From: a virus
DNA: 22,235 bases
Direction: 5' to 3' (one strand)
IMG/VR virus record: IMGVR_UViG_3300032770_000095
Coordinates: 1-22,235 of that record
Positions 1-7,324 of this stretch are shown in pieces. How positions within the stretch are numbered: position 1 is the first letter of the stretch; each line of letters starts with the position of its first letter. Under the pieces are notes generated by a model. The model ran no database searches. It was not told where the DNA came from and saw only the letters and a program-made list of their open reading frames with translations. The position numbers were made by a program, and so were the translations under genes.

Positions 1-474
1 CTAGGAATCCATTTCCATGAGCGCGGCCTTGGTCATGTTCTTGGCGTCGCCGTAGGAAATAAATCCGGATTCTACTACGTAATCGATCCACTCGGACTTG
101 TTGGCGTTCGCGTACGGCCTTTTCACCGCAGGTGCGCGTTCGAAGTCGCTATCGCCGTCACCCCGGTCGAAGTCAGAATCGAAGTCATCCGCTGCTGCCG
201 GTTCTTCGTCGTCAGGGTGGTACGCGTAACGAGGGTCTTCGCCCGGGTACTCGCCGCCGACAGGCTTCAAATGAGATTCGTAGTCAGTAGCGGCGACCTT
301 GAGAACGTCGTATCCACGATCGAGAGCGGCCTTGTCAGGATACTCTGCCAGCCCTTCGCGGATTAGGTCGTCCGCCTCCCACTGCGGCAGGTCTATTGTC
401 TCCCGGTAGCCGCACCATGTCCGGCCGTCGTACCTGCCGCCGGTACGGTGAACCAGCATTCGCACGTAAACCAT
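1..474 (-). CDS. Acidic protein downstream of capsid, probable head-tail connector or head accessory protein
   Basis: 157 aa. I cannot name the family with confidence. The middle (about residues 75-115) is very acidic and low-complexity (DDEEPAAADDFDSDFDRGDGD). The C-terminus (about 125-155, KSEWIDYVVESG then MTKAALMEM) looks like the short helix-extended-loop-helix or SAP-like fold seen at the end of many actinophage proteins next to the capsid. It is the first gene after the major capsid protein on the same strand, where head-tail connectors are usually found. The ATG at 474 is chosen because a longer in-frame start would run through the terminator at 491-522. The ATG has no Shine-Dalgarno but a TATCAT hexamer 6 nt upstream, so it is probably leaderless. 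The stop TAG is at 1-3, so the gene is complete. Confidence 0.7.
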   Translation of the reverse strand: MVYVRMLVHRTGGRYDGRTWCGYRETIDLPQWEADDLIREGLAEYPDKAALDRGYDVLKVAATDYESHLKPVGGEYPGEDPRYAYHPDDEEPAAADDFDSDFDRGDGDSDFERAPAVKRPYANANKSEWIDYVVESGFISYGDAKNMTKAALMEMDS

Positions 475-480
475 AGGCAC

Positions 481-486
481 ATGATA
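481..486 (-). promoter_or_regulatory. Candidate -10 element (TATCAT), leaderless start for the 1-474 gene
   Basis: On the minus strand TATCAT is followed by 6 nt and then ATG at 474. It sits immediately after the terminator at 491-522, so the downstream gene needs its own promoter. No convincing -35 is visible. Confidence 0.45.
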
Positions 487-490
487 TGCG

Positions 491-522
491 AAAAGGCCCC
501 CAGCCGTAGCTGAGAGCCTTTT
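491..522 (-). terminator. Intrinsic terminator after the major capsid gene
   Basis: AAAAGGC pairs with GCCTTTT across the element, with an inner CAGC/GCTG stem and CGTA loop. On the minus strand it ends in a T-run, directly after the capsid stop at 539. The A-run on the other side means it could also work from the plus strand. Confidence 0.85.
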
Positions 523-538
523 CGTCAATCCGGGTGGA

Positions 539-1774
539 TTAGTTGGCGTTGCCCTGGTAGAGCTTGACCGAGTTAGTATCGCCCCAGTTTCCGTCGCCAC
601 GGAGCAGGCAGCGGAAGGTCACCAGGTCGGAACCGAATGCGAAGTCGTCGGAACGCTCGAACCGGAGTCCGCCAACGAGCCTCACGAAGTACTGCGAGAA
701 GTCCCCGAAGGCGATGGACTTCGCGCCGGTAGCCACGGCGGGCATGTAGGGATCGGCGACGAGCGGCTTGCCCAGGAGCAGGTCAGGTGCACCGAGGACG
801 GCGGAGGGCTCCCAGATGGGGCGTCCCTGCGTGTCCTTGAGCTTCCTGAATCCGCCGATGGTCTTGTCCGCTGCGAGCCAGTAGCAGGACCGGGACTGAC
901 GGTACGGCGCAATGACCGAGTACTCCAGGTCCACGAGGTCGTTGTACTGGGCTGCGCCGGACACGCCCGTCGTACCGCCGGTCACGCCGACAGATACACC
1001 GGACAGCAGGCCGCCGGAGATGCCGTTGGTGCCGTTGACCAGGGAGGTGCCGAAGCTGTTGCCGATTGCGCGGCCGGCAGACATTGCGAGGTAGCCGAGA
1101 AGGTCCACGGCAGTGTCATCGATCAGTTCGCGGGAGAGCTGGGTCAGGGAGCCGAACTTGACCGCTGCCAGAGTGCGCTGCGTGAACGCGGGGTCGGCGG
1201 ACGGGATCGTCAGGCCCTGCGCTGCGGAGGTACCCGTGATGTGGCTGGAAACCACCGGGATCTGGATCGTCTCGCCGCCGGAGGTGTTGAGTACGGACGG
1301 ACCGCACTGGAGCAGGCCACTGACCTCGATCAAATAGCTGATGAGCTGGTCGTAGAAGTCGGTCGGGACGGTAGCGGATGCGGAGCTGCCGGCGTTGGTC
1401 TGAAGGACACGCAGGTTAAGAAGACCGGGATTCTGGCGCGCAACATTGAGGGCACCAAGGTTCTTCTCGGATACCATCCACGAACGCAGTTCCTCGCGCA
1501 CGGAGTCGATGTCTCCGCCGCCACGGTGCTCTGCCTTGCGGCCTGCGAGGCTGTTGTACACCTCGTCGGTTTCCTTGGCGCGTGCCTCGGCGTCGAGAAC
1601 GGACTTCAGGCGCTCGTCGATCTTGTCGATTTCGCTGTTCAGGGCCTGCCACTTGCCCTCTTCCTCAGAAGAGAGAGCGCGGTTTTCCTCCGTAGACGTG
1701 TCCAGAAGTGCCTTGGCTTCGTTCCAGGCATTCATCCGGCGGTCACGGAGAGACTTGGCAACTTCAGATGCCAT
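539..1774 (-). CDS. HK97-fold major capsid protein
   Basis: 411 aa, the usual size for an HK97-type major capsid protein that carries its own N-terminal delta domain. Residues about 1-110 are charged and helical (coiled coil), as expected for the scaffold-like segment removed by the prohead protease. The body follows, with a glycine-rich stretch near residues 245-275 and the terminal DLVTFRCLLRGDGNW region. The ATG at 1774 is preceded by GGAGGA at good spacing; the longer in-frame start at 1861 lacks this. The gene lies between the protease and the terminator at 491-522. Its family and position (portal, protease, capsid) are clear; I cannot identify the cleavage site exactly. Confidence 0.93.
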   Translation of the reverse strand: MASEVAKSLRDRRMNAWNEAKALLDTSTEENRALSSEEEGKWQALNSEIDKIDERLKSVLDAEARAKETDEVYNSLAGRKAEHRGGGDIDSVREELRSWMVSEKNLGALNVARQNPGLLNLRVLQTNAGSSASATVPTDFYDQLISYLIEVSGLLQCGPSVLNTSGGETIQIPVVSSHITGTSAAQGLTIPSADPAFTQRTLAAVKFGSLTQLSRELIDDTAVDLLGYLAMSAGRAIGNSFGTSLVNGTNGISGGLLSGVSVGVTGGTTGVSGAAQYNDLVDLEYSVIAPYRQSRSCYWLAADKTIGGFRKLKDTQGRPIWEPSAVLGAPDLLLGKPLVADPYMPAVATGAKSIAFGDFSQYFVRLVGGLRFERSDDFAFGSDLVTFRCLLRGDGNWGDTNSVKLYQGNAN

Positions 1775-1876
1775 TTTGTGTCCTCCAAAAGACAGATAGG
1801 ATCTTCTACCTGGCTCCGGAGTCCACGCCTGAAGGCGGCTACGCCCGGCCACGGGTGTCAATTACTTAGTGAATAT
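1775..1876 (-). other. Leader region of the capsid gene
   Basis: About 100 nt lie between the terminator at 1877-1913 and the capsid start. On the minus strand there is a perfect TTGACA (1856-1861), but I see no good -10 at the usual spacing. A CGCC/GGCG hairpin follows, then GGAGGA before the ATG. The separate leader would allow capsid to be expressed more strongly than protease, or some read-through of the terminator. Confidence 0.35.
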
Positions 1877-1913
1877 AAAAAACCGGACTTCCGCAAGGGA
1901 AATCCGGTTTTTT
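1877..1913 (-). terminator. Strong intrinsic terminator between protease and capsid genes
   Basis: A perfect 11-bp stem pairs AAAAAACCGGA with TCCGGTTTTTT around a 15-nt loop and ends in six T on the minus strand. It lies 25 bp after the protease stop. Confidence 0.9.
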
Positions 1914-1938
1914 ATCGCGGGGTGAGCTACCAGACGAC

Positions 1939-2529
1939 TTACTCGTCGTCAGAGTCCAGGTAGGGGTCGAACCTCTTCTCCTGGAGAGCTGCCATCATCT
2001 TGCGGCGCTGAAGTCCGAGCTTAGCCAGCTCGTCTTCGCCGTTCGCGACGGTGTGGTCCTCGTGCTTCTCGGCATTTCCGGCGGCGGAGCGTCCCTGAGC
2101 TTCGGTGCCCTTGCCGGAACCGGACTCGGAGTCCTCGTCTTCGTCGTCTTCGTCGGCACCGGAATCGCCGCCCTCGTCGTTACCGGACGAAGTAGCGTCG
2201 GCGCGTGCCTCGGAGTTCTCGTCAGCGGAGTTCTGCTGGTCAGCGGTGTCGCTGCCTCCGAGCCAGCTTGCCGGGAGCAGGTGCGTGAGTCCCAGTGCCT
2301 TGGCGCGGGCGATGATGTGCTGCCGGATCGCCTCATGGCTCGCGTGGCCGCGTCCGATGGCGTGAATGGCGTTGTGCAGGTCTTCCTCGTCTGCAATGGG
2401 GTAGGAAGGCTCGCCGTGCGCATTCGGCATCGTCTCGCCGCTCTTGGACATCTTCTTCAGGGCCGCAGCATCGTACTTGGCACGGACTTCAGCCTCGTAC
2501 CAGGCAGCGCGCAGCTCGTCAGCTGTCAT
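1939..2529 (-). CDS. Candidate nested scaffold protein from an internal in-frame start
   Basis: An in-frame ATG at 2529 (codon 247 of the protease ORF) is preceded by GGAGGGAA with 7 nt between the GGAGGG core and the ATG, as good a ribosome site as any in the window. Translation from it would give a 196-aa, helix-rich and acidic protein lacking the protease domain. This is the arrangement of lambda C/Nu3, where scaffold is made from an internal start of the protease gene. The site is seen; the scaffold role is inferred from that analogy, from the composition and from the absence of a separate scaffold gene between portal and capsid. Confidence 0.55.
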   Translation of the reverse strand: MTADELRAAWYEAEVRAKYDAAALKKMSKSGETMPNAHGEPSYPIADEEDLHNAIHAIGRGHASHEAIRQHIIARAKALGLTHLLPASWLGGSDTADQQNSADENSEARADATSSGNDEGGDSGADEDDEDEDSESGSGKGTEAQGRSAAGNAEKHEDHTVANGEDELAKLGLQRRKMMAALQEKRFDPYLDSDDE

Positions 2530-3267
2530 TTCAGTTCCCTCCTGGGAAGTTGAAGTCGTGAACGTGATATTGGACGCAGTGCCCGTGGAGTAAGTACCCG
2601 CAGTAACAGCCGGAACGAACGGGCGGTCGGTGCGCTTGAACAGCTTTACACCCATGTTGGCTTCGAGCAGCGACCGGATTTCGGCCGGCTCAGCCTGGAA
2701 GCGGAGGGAAAGGGACTGGACAGCTCCGTCAACTGCACGGAGGGCTGCGGTGGCGTCCGGGTAGGCGGGGGTGATGACCGGGGCTACGTCTACGAGTTCT
2801 ACGTTGAGAAGAGTACGGAGCGGGTAGCTGAAGTCAGAAAGTCCCCAGTCGTCACCGCCCTCCGGAACCCTGAACGCGAAGCTGGAGTGCTGGCAGTCGC
2901 CGCGCTGGCAAAGCTCAACGATATCCTTGCGGAAAGACGGCGGGTCAACGTCGTACAGCAGGCCCGTGTCATCGAAATCGACAAGGCAGGTGCCGGCACG
3001 GGTAGTGCCCAGCAGGAAGTCGTCATTGTGGTTGTAGCGGCAGACAACATCGGGCCAGCCTTCGGTCTTGGCCTGCGTGAAAGCACGCGGGTTGACCTTC
3101 TCGACAAATCCGCCCAGCTTGCGGGACAGCTTGTTGAATACCGACGCGTACCCGACGATGTGCCCGCTGGAACTGCCTTCGACCATGCGGACTTCGGGCT
3201 TGAACGGATTGATGCGCCGCTCAGGGAACGGCGAATAGAATTCGCCGGCTACGTGAACGTCAGTCAT
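1939..3267 (-). CDS. HK97-family prohead protease with C-terminal scaffold-like extension
   Basis: 442 aa. Residues about 30-185 form the U35/HK97 protease domain: GYASVFN near residue 40, the catalytic histidine in YNHND (H80) and the catalytic serine in QHSSFAF (S128/S129). It cleaves the capsid delta domain and scaffold during prohead maturation. From residue 247 a second module follows, with MTADELRAAWYEAEVR, a DLHNAIHAIGRG helix-rich segment, then a long acidic disordered tail (DDEDEDSESGSG). The ATG at 3267 has GGAGG 6-7 nt upstream; an in-frame start 24 nt further up has none. It is twice the length of a plain protease because of the C-terminal part, which also has its own start (see 1939-2529). 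Confidence 0.9.
   Translation of the reverse strand: MTDVHVAGEFYSPFPERRINPFKPEVRMVEGSSSGHIVGYASVFNKLSRKLGGFVEKVNPRAFTQAKTEGWPDVVCRYNHNDDFLLGTTRAGTCLVDFDDTGLLYDVDPPSFRKDIVELCQRGDCQHSSFAFRVPEGGDDWGLSDFSYPLRTLLNVELVDVAPVITPAYPDATAALRAVDGAVQSLSLRFQAEPAEIRSLLEANMGVKLFKRTDRPFVPAVTAGTYSTGTASNITFTTSTSQEGTEMTADELRAAWYEAEVRAKYDAAALKKMSKSGETMPNAHGEPSYPIADEEDLHNAIHAIGRGHASHEAIRQHIIARAKALGLTHLLPASWLGGSDTADQQNSADENSEARADATSSGNDEGGDSGADEDDEDEDSESGSGKGTEAQGRSAAGNAEKHEDHTVANGEDELAKLGLQRRKMMAALQEKRFDPYLDSDDE
2537..2542 (-). promoter_or_regulatory. Strong internal ribosome binding site (GGAGGG) inside the protease ORF
   Basis: GGAGGG on the minus strand, 7 nt from the in-frame ATG at 2529. The codons it creates (GGAGGGAA, read as ...EGT...) fall in the linker between the protease and scaffold-like modules. 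Confidence 0.6.
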
Positions 3268-3322
3268 CAAGCCTCCAAGACATAGATACAATTCCCAGGT
3301 TACGAGGGAGTCTGCCGGTCCG

Positions 3323-4937
3323 CTAGTTATTCAGCCCGCCAGGCGGCAGTTCCTTGTAGTTCTCCACCATGTCCTTTACTAGGGCATTCGGCATCTTGAG
3401 CTTGAAGCGTTCCGTGTCCACGGATTCGATAAGCCGCCGCTGTACCCGGGAATCGCGCAGGATAGCGGCTGCCTCGTGCTTGCCCATGATTTCCAGTTCG
3501 CGCGAGTACGAGTTCATCATGTTCGCGTAGAACTGGCCGGGGTCGTTAGCGGGACCTGTGGGCTCTCCTGTACTGGGGTCAGGGGCGAATTCTTCTCCTA
3601 CCGGCTTCTTGGTGAGTCCCTGCTTCTGGAGGTTTTCCAGCTTGTTCCCGGCGATGTCCATGAGCAGCACAACCTGGTCCAGCATCGTCTTCGGCAGTGC
3701 TCCGGCACGCTGAGCCATGGAAACCATGAGCTGAAGCGGAAGTGCCTCGGAGCCGGCCTTGTCAGGCAGCGGCGGGAGGTCTTCCAGCTCGCGGAGTTCG
3801 TCCGTAGTCCGCAGGCCGATGGTCCGCTGGATCTGGTAGATTTCCGTGCGCGTCTTCAGGTCGGTCTTCAGCAGGGCATCGGTGTTGAACGCGACTACGC
3901 GGCGGCTGGGCAGCAGGTTCGCGAACCCGTACTCCAGCCTTACCAGCCAGGGCCTGAGCGCTTCGATTACCTGAAGCTGGTTCTGCTCCACCGTGGAATA
4001 GGTAAGGCTGTCGCCGCTCTTTCCGCCGACCCTGTTGGGCGGCAGGTCGTAGATAGAGGCAATGTGCGTGGCGTTGAGCTGCATCGCGTCGATGAACTGC
4101 GCCTCGGACGGCGGCACGGTAACGGGCGTATAATCCCAATCCCGGCCATAGACCAGGGGCTCGCGCCTGCGGAGAGAAGTGACGAGCATCTGCCGGATTG
4201 CGGCGGCCTGGCTCGCATCGACTTCGAGTTCGGAGTTCTGGAATGTTCCGGGCGGGAACCCGCCTGCCGCGTACCAGTCAGTGCCGTAACGCTGGGCTTC
4301 CTGGCCGGCGAGAATGGTCAGGGCGAATGCGCGCAGCGGCGAAATGCCTTCGATCCGGTTAGCCAGGGAGTATCCCTTGAGGTGGAAAAGCTCTGTGTCC
4401 GGGCCGAACCACTTCATGGGGCGCCCGTAGGCGTAAACCTGGGCAGCCAGCGGGTTGAACGGCTGGGAGTCGTTCTGCTCCACGATTACGTACTCCGGCG
4501 GAATCCACTCGATTCCGGTCGGGAAGCCGAATCCGTCGCGTCCGGTTATAAGGCCCCAGGCGTTGCCGTGGATCGTCAGGCTGGACATGCACGCGAAAAG
4601 CCAGTCGTACGGGGTACCGATTACGGACGGGTTGTCGAAGAGGGAAGGCCCTGTGTACGGCGTCCTGCGCCCGTCCGGGTGCTTCGTGTACACCTTGACA
4701 GGAAGAGACGCGGTGTTGTCGCTGAGGATCTTAGTGGCGGCGTAGAGGGCGGGAAGTCCCAGTGCCTTGTCTACGCCGAATACCTGGCGGGTGGGGTGAA
4801 CTGGTCCACCAACCCGTTAAAACATCGAACCGCATAAACGGATCGGTCCACGGCTGTAACTGCCACGGTACACCACCGATCGCACGCTTTTCTACGCGCA
4901 TGTTGCTGAAAGCCGCAACACGTTCAATGAGTCCCAT
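3323..4937 (-). CDS. Portal protein, HK97/phage_portal family, interrupted by a +1 frameshift
   Basis: The N-terminus (MGLIERVAAFSN, from ATG 4937) is in one frame, and the rest (GGPVHPTRQVFGVDKALGLPALYA through the C-terminus ending KELPPGGLNN) is in another. A total of 1615 bp is 538 codons plus one extra base; with one base removed near 4817-4795 it gives an uninterrupted 537-aa portal, a normal length. The downstream frame has a TAA at 4819-4817, so the shift must lie after it. Portal features include LPALYAATKIL near the start, a central GKSGDSLTYSTVEQNQ segment and a helical C-terminal region. A GGAGG lies about 12 nt before the ATG. The break may be a sequencing error, a real lesion, or programmed slippage at CCC-C. 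The portal forms the dodecameric DNA channel and binds terminase. Confidence 0.85.
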
Positions 4938-4966
4938 GTTTCCACACCACCTCCTCTCACTCCACA

Positions 4967-5059
4967 TGCCTATTTCTAGGCACGGCTAGCGGGACGAGCT
5001 GGCAGCCAAGCCGGAACGCTCTTTAACCGGCTGCTCTACCGACCAGGCGTTAAAGAGCG
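4967..5059 (-). other. Structured intergenic region between HNH gene and portal
   Basis: Two inverted repeats are visible. Nearest the portal, a 6-bp stem TGCCTA/TAGGCA closes a GAAA tetraloop on the minus strand (4967-4982), just upstream of the portal ribosome site. Further up, an 11-bp perfect inverted repeat pairs 5017-5027 with 5049-5059 around 21 nt and overlaps the HNH stop codon. On the minus strand the loop resembles a tRNA D-arm (GGTAGAGC), but no tRNA folds. It may act as an attenuator or an mRNA-processing site before portal. Confidence 0.45.
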
Positions 5060-5763
5060 CCGCTTCGGTCAAGACCTGCTAGAAGCGTACCACAACGAAA
5101 CGCAAGGTACAGCTTCGTGGTATGCAACACGGTAAGCAGGTCGCGCAGTGGAGGCATAGAATCGTGTTTGGAAGTATTGCAGGCTGCACAGGAAGGACGC
5201 AAATTAGGAAGAACATCCCAGCCGCCCCGGCTCAGCGGGATCACGTGCTCCGTATGCTCATAAGGGCCGCTGTCGCATAGATAGCAGCGACTTCCGTACA
5301 AGGCGGTTACCTGTTCCCGTGTCCACGGGACACTCACTGTGTTACGGAGACGAGCACGGCGGACACGATTACGTTCGTCCTGCCTCACCTTACGTTGCAA
5401 GGGAGAGCGATTTTTCTCCCACTGAGCCGTCCTGGCTGGGTTTTCAGCTCTCCATAGCTTCCTGCGCTCTAGGATATTTTCTTGATTACGCTGGTAATAA
5501 TTCTTAGAGTACCGCTTACGTTTAATAGGATCTCGAACACGACGCTGCTCGTACTCTCGATAGCGTTCAGGATCGCGCTGACGAGCTGCTGCCAGATAGT
5601 AGCGCCTATACTCTTTACGCTCGGGCTTCTGCTCGTGATTTCGGTAGTGCTGTTTTTGTCTAGCTTCAGCTTCAGCGTCTCGATGATCGCTCTTGTGCCC
5701 CAGCTTACGGACGCAGTAAGTCTTTTTCCGGGGCAGATAATGCCCGCAGACTTCGCCGTCCAT
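5050..5763 (-). CDS. HNH homing-type endonuclease
   Basis: 237 aa. The N-terminus has a C-x10-C-x4-GH-x3-H zinc-binding motif (CGHYLPRKKTYC then GHKSDH), common at the start of actinophage HNH proteins. Residues about 30-125 are very basic (RRYY, RKRYSKNYYQRN), fitting DNA binding. The HNH module is near residues 165-205: CYLC, EHVIPLSRGG, NLRPSCAAC, NTSKHD, with paired CxxC zinc ligands. The ATG directly abuts the TAG of the upstream membrane gene, with AGGGAG just before it. The base composition is visibly more AT-rich than its neighbours, consistent with a mobile gene. Free-standing HNH genes next to portal or terminase can drive their own spread or help DNA packaging; I cannot tell which. 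Confidence 0.85.
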   Translation of the reverse strand: MDGEVCGHYLPRKKTYCVRKLGHKSDHRDAEAEARQKQHYRNHEQKPERKEYRRYYLAAARQRDPERYREYEQRRVRDPIKRKRYSKNYYQRNQENILERRKLWRAENPARTAQWEKNRSPLQRKVRQDERNRVRRARLRNTVSVPWTREQVTALYGSRCYLCDSGPYEHTEHVIPLSRGGWDVLPNLRPSCAACNTSKHDSMPPLRDLLTVLHTTKLYLAFRCGTLLAGLDRSGAL

Positions 5764-6033
5764 CTACTCCCTCGGCGTGATCTTAGACTTACGCCCCTGG
5801 TGGTATCCCATCCGGGTGCACTGACCGAGCCAGGCCAGGCGGCTGGCCGTCCACAGTGCCGTGAATACAACTACGAACCACGACCGGCCCGCGACCCACC
5901 CCAGCGAAACGAAGACGCCGGTAACAATCGTGAGCAGAAGGCGGCCCGTGAACCGCAACGGGTGGATGTTCTTCGCCTTTTCAGCTATCTCGGCGTTAGA
6001 GCGAAGTACCGGGGCATGCACGTGACTGGTCAT
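5764..6033 (-). CDS. Small membrane protein, two predicted helices
   Basis: 89 aa. After a hydrophilic N-terminus (about 28 residues) come two hydrophobic stretches: LLLTIVTGVFVSLGW and WFVVVFTALWTASRLAWL (about residues 32-50 and 53-70), then a basic tail. No family recognised. Its ATG overlaps the TGA of the upstream gene (ATGA). A TAAACT hexamer 7 nt before the ATG could also give a leaderless transcript starting at this gene. Confidence 0.7.
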   Translation of the reverse strand: MTSHVHAPVLRSNAEIAEKAKNIHPLRFTGRLLLTIVTGVFVSLGWVAGRSWFVVVFTALWTASRLAWLGQCTRMGYHQGRKSKITPRE

Positions 6034-6329
6034 GTATCCGAGTTTAGCGCCTTGAGGGCTTCCGCGAGTTCCTTGCGCAGCCATACGTGCGCTTCGCGGA
6101 TTTCGCCGGCGGTGTCCCGGTACATCTGCGCAGAGTCCCCGTACCCTAGTACGTCCTCGTTCAGTGCGATTTCCCCCAGGCGCGAGCATGCCCTGTGCAC
6201 CATGTTGTCGAGGTTGTACAGCTTTTCCCACGACAGCAGCTCGGAACTGCCGCGCTCAATCACCGGAACTCCCAGCACCGCGTTCAGGGGATTCAGGGGG
6301 TAGTACGGATGACCGGGGAAGAAGGGCAT
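6030..6329 (-). CDS. Hypothetical 99-aa protein
   Basis: No recognised family. The N-terminus (MPFFPGHPYYPLNPLNAVLGVPVIERGS) is proline-rich; residues about 35-95 look all-helical (WEKLYNLDNMVHRACSRLGEIALNE, EIREAHVWLRKELAEALKAL), so a small helical-bundle protein is likely. AAGGA precedes the ATG at usable spacing. Its first 74 bp overlap the end of the K+ channel gene in another frame, and it ends in an ATGA overlap with the next gene, indicating translational coupling. Confidence 0.65.
   Translation of the reverse strand: MPFFPGHPYYPLNPLNAVLGVPVIERGSSELLSWEKLYNLDNMVHRACSRLGEIALNEDVLGYGDSAQMYRDTAGEIREAHVWLRKELAEALKALNSDT
6041..6046 (-). promoter_or_regulatory. Candidate -10 element (TAAACT) for the 5764-6033 gene
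   Basis: TAAACT, 7 nt, then ATG at 6033 on the minus strand. It lies inside the coding end of the upstream gene. Confidence 0.35.
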
Positions 6330-6651
6330 TTCTGAGTTCCTTGTGCCGCTTGTCGATGTGGTGCGTAACGCGCTCGGTAACGATACTGGTTGTCAGTCCC
6401 GCTGTCATGAGCGAGTACGCGGCGGCAAACAGCGGGATAACCGTCAGTTCGATCACGATGGCAATTAGTTTAGCCCACCCGGATTCAGGTGTGATATCTC
6501 CGTAGCCGACCGTACTTGCCGTGGTGACCGCGTAGTACAGGCCGTCAAGCACGGCTATGTGCTGCACTACGGCAAAAAGCCATCCGAGGATTGCGTCAAG
6601 GCCGAAGGCAGCCGCGATTACTGTCAGAGCCCTCTTAGCGTGCAGAGTCAT
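6256..6651 (-). CDS. Miniature potassium channel (Ion_trans_2 type)
   Basis: 131 aa. Order: a hydrophobic helix (about residues 8-30), a pore helix (LDGLYYAVTTAS, about 35-46), the selectivity filter TVGYGD (47-52) and a second transmembrane helix (about 60-88), then a short basic cytoplasmic tail. This is the two-TM/one-pore architecture of the smallest K+ channels; a tetramer in the host membrane would pass K+. The filter matches the canonical signature exactly. The start ATG at 6651 overlaps the end of the MazG-like gene by 17 bp; the ribosome site is weak (AAGG immediately before ATG). Function in infection is unknown. Viral K+ channels are best known from chlorella viruses, where they depolarise the host. 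Confidence 0.85.
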   Translation of the reverse strand: MTLHAKRALTVIAAAFGLDAILGWLFAVVQHIAVLDGLYYAVTTASTVGYGDITPESGWAKLIAIVIELTVIPLFAAAYSLMTAGLTTSIVTERVTHHIDKRHKELRNALLPRSSVLPPESPERGAGSSGD

Positions 6652-7021
6652 CCTTGTTTACATAGCCTCGCGTGATTATTTCCCAGAGCTTGCCCTTGAT
6701 ATGCACCTGCGCGTCTTCGTCCAGGACGGCAAACATGACAAATGACGCGATGATTACATCAGAGAGTTCTTTTGTGACTTCCTTCATGTCGCCGCTGCGG
6801 CGGCAGAAACCCTTGAGCCTGTTCCAGGCACCGATGAACTCCCCGGCCTCCTCCACTACTTTCAGCGCCTGCGTGTCGGCCCACTGCTCATCGGAAGCAC
6901 CCTGGCCGGCGTAGACGCGGATCTCCTCAGCCAGTTCTTCTATGAAGAACACCAGGTAGTTGAAGGCCAGCTCAGGGAACTTCTGCTTGAGCAGGCTTTC
7001 GGTGAACTCAGGCTCGGTCAT
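6635..7021 (-). CDS. MazG-like NTP pyrophosphohydrolase
   Basis: 128 aa, mostly helical. It has the metal-binding pattern of the all-alpha NTP pyrophosphatases: EEAGE at about residues 57-61 and ELSDVI at about 85-90 (ExxxE followed by ExxD). Such enzymes hydrolyse NTPs or dNTPs to monophosphates and, in phages, are linked to nucleotide-pool control or lowering of ppGpp. It lies beside a dATP/dGTP-hydrolase-like gene and a DUF3310 gene, so a nucleotide-metabolism block is likely. The ATG has no Shine-Dalgarno but TAGGAT 6 nt upstream. Confidence 0.7.
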   Translation of the reverse strand: MTEPEFTESLLKQKFPELAFNYLVFFIEELAEEIRVYAGQGASDEQWADTQALKVVEEAGEFIGAWNRLKGFCRRSGDMKEVTKELSDVIIASFVMFAVLDEDAQVHIKGKLWEIITRGYVNKDDSAR

Positions 7022-7027
7022 GGCAGC

Positions 7028-7033
7028 ATCCTA
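7028..7033 (-). promoter_or_regulatory. Candidate -10 element (TAGGAT) built on the upstream stop codon
   Basis: TAGGAT, 6 nt, then ATG at 7021. The first three bases TAG are the stop codon of the 7031-7324 gene. Confidence 0.45.
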
Positions 7034-7324
7034 CCGGCAGGTCACGCCGGAACCGGGCGGAACTTCCAAGCCGAACGACCGCAGTGCGGCGCGCAGTTCC
7101 TCCAGTTCGGCCTTGGTGAAGACGACAGCGCGCGGCTTGCTCTCCGAGTCCTGGAAATCCAAGTTCTCTTCTGCGGTAAGGCAGTCCGTCTCGTAGTCGT
7201 AGGTGAAGCTGAAGCGGTCGAACTCCAGCGTCTTGCGCTTGGGCGCTCCTACAGGACGGGTGTAGTGGCGGCCAGTACTGTTCCAGTTGCTGTACATCTC
7301 AGCCATCTGCTCGGTTTCACCCAC
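7031..7324 (-). CDS. Hypothetical 97-aa protein
   Basis: No family recognised. A beta-rich middle (FDRFSFTYDYETDCLTAEENLDF) is followed by a helix (KAELEELRAALRSFGL). The GTG at 7324 is a tentative start: it slightly overlaps the previous gene, while an ATG at 7306 is an alternative with no better ribosome site. The stop TAG also forms part of the next gene's TANNNT box. Confidence 0.55.
   Translation of the reverse strand: MGETEQMAEMYSNWNSTGRHYTRPVGAPKRKTLEFDRFSFTYDYETDCLTAEENLDFQDSESKPRAVVFTKAELEELRAALRSFGLEVPPGSGVTCR

Noticed and set aside
3476-4837. Long plus-strand ORF (453 aa) opposite portal
   Set aside because: It mirrors the portal gene, has no ribosome site or recognisable domain, and is an antisense shadow in GC-rich DNA.
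5017-5059. Possible tRNA (D-arm-like GGTAGAGC on minus strand)
   Set aside because: No T-loop and no 7-nt anticodon loop; kept only as an inverted repeat.
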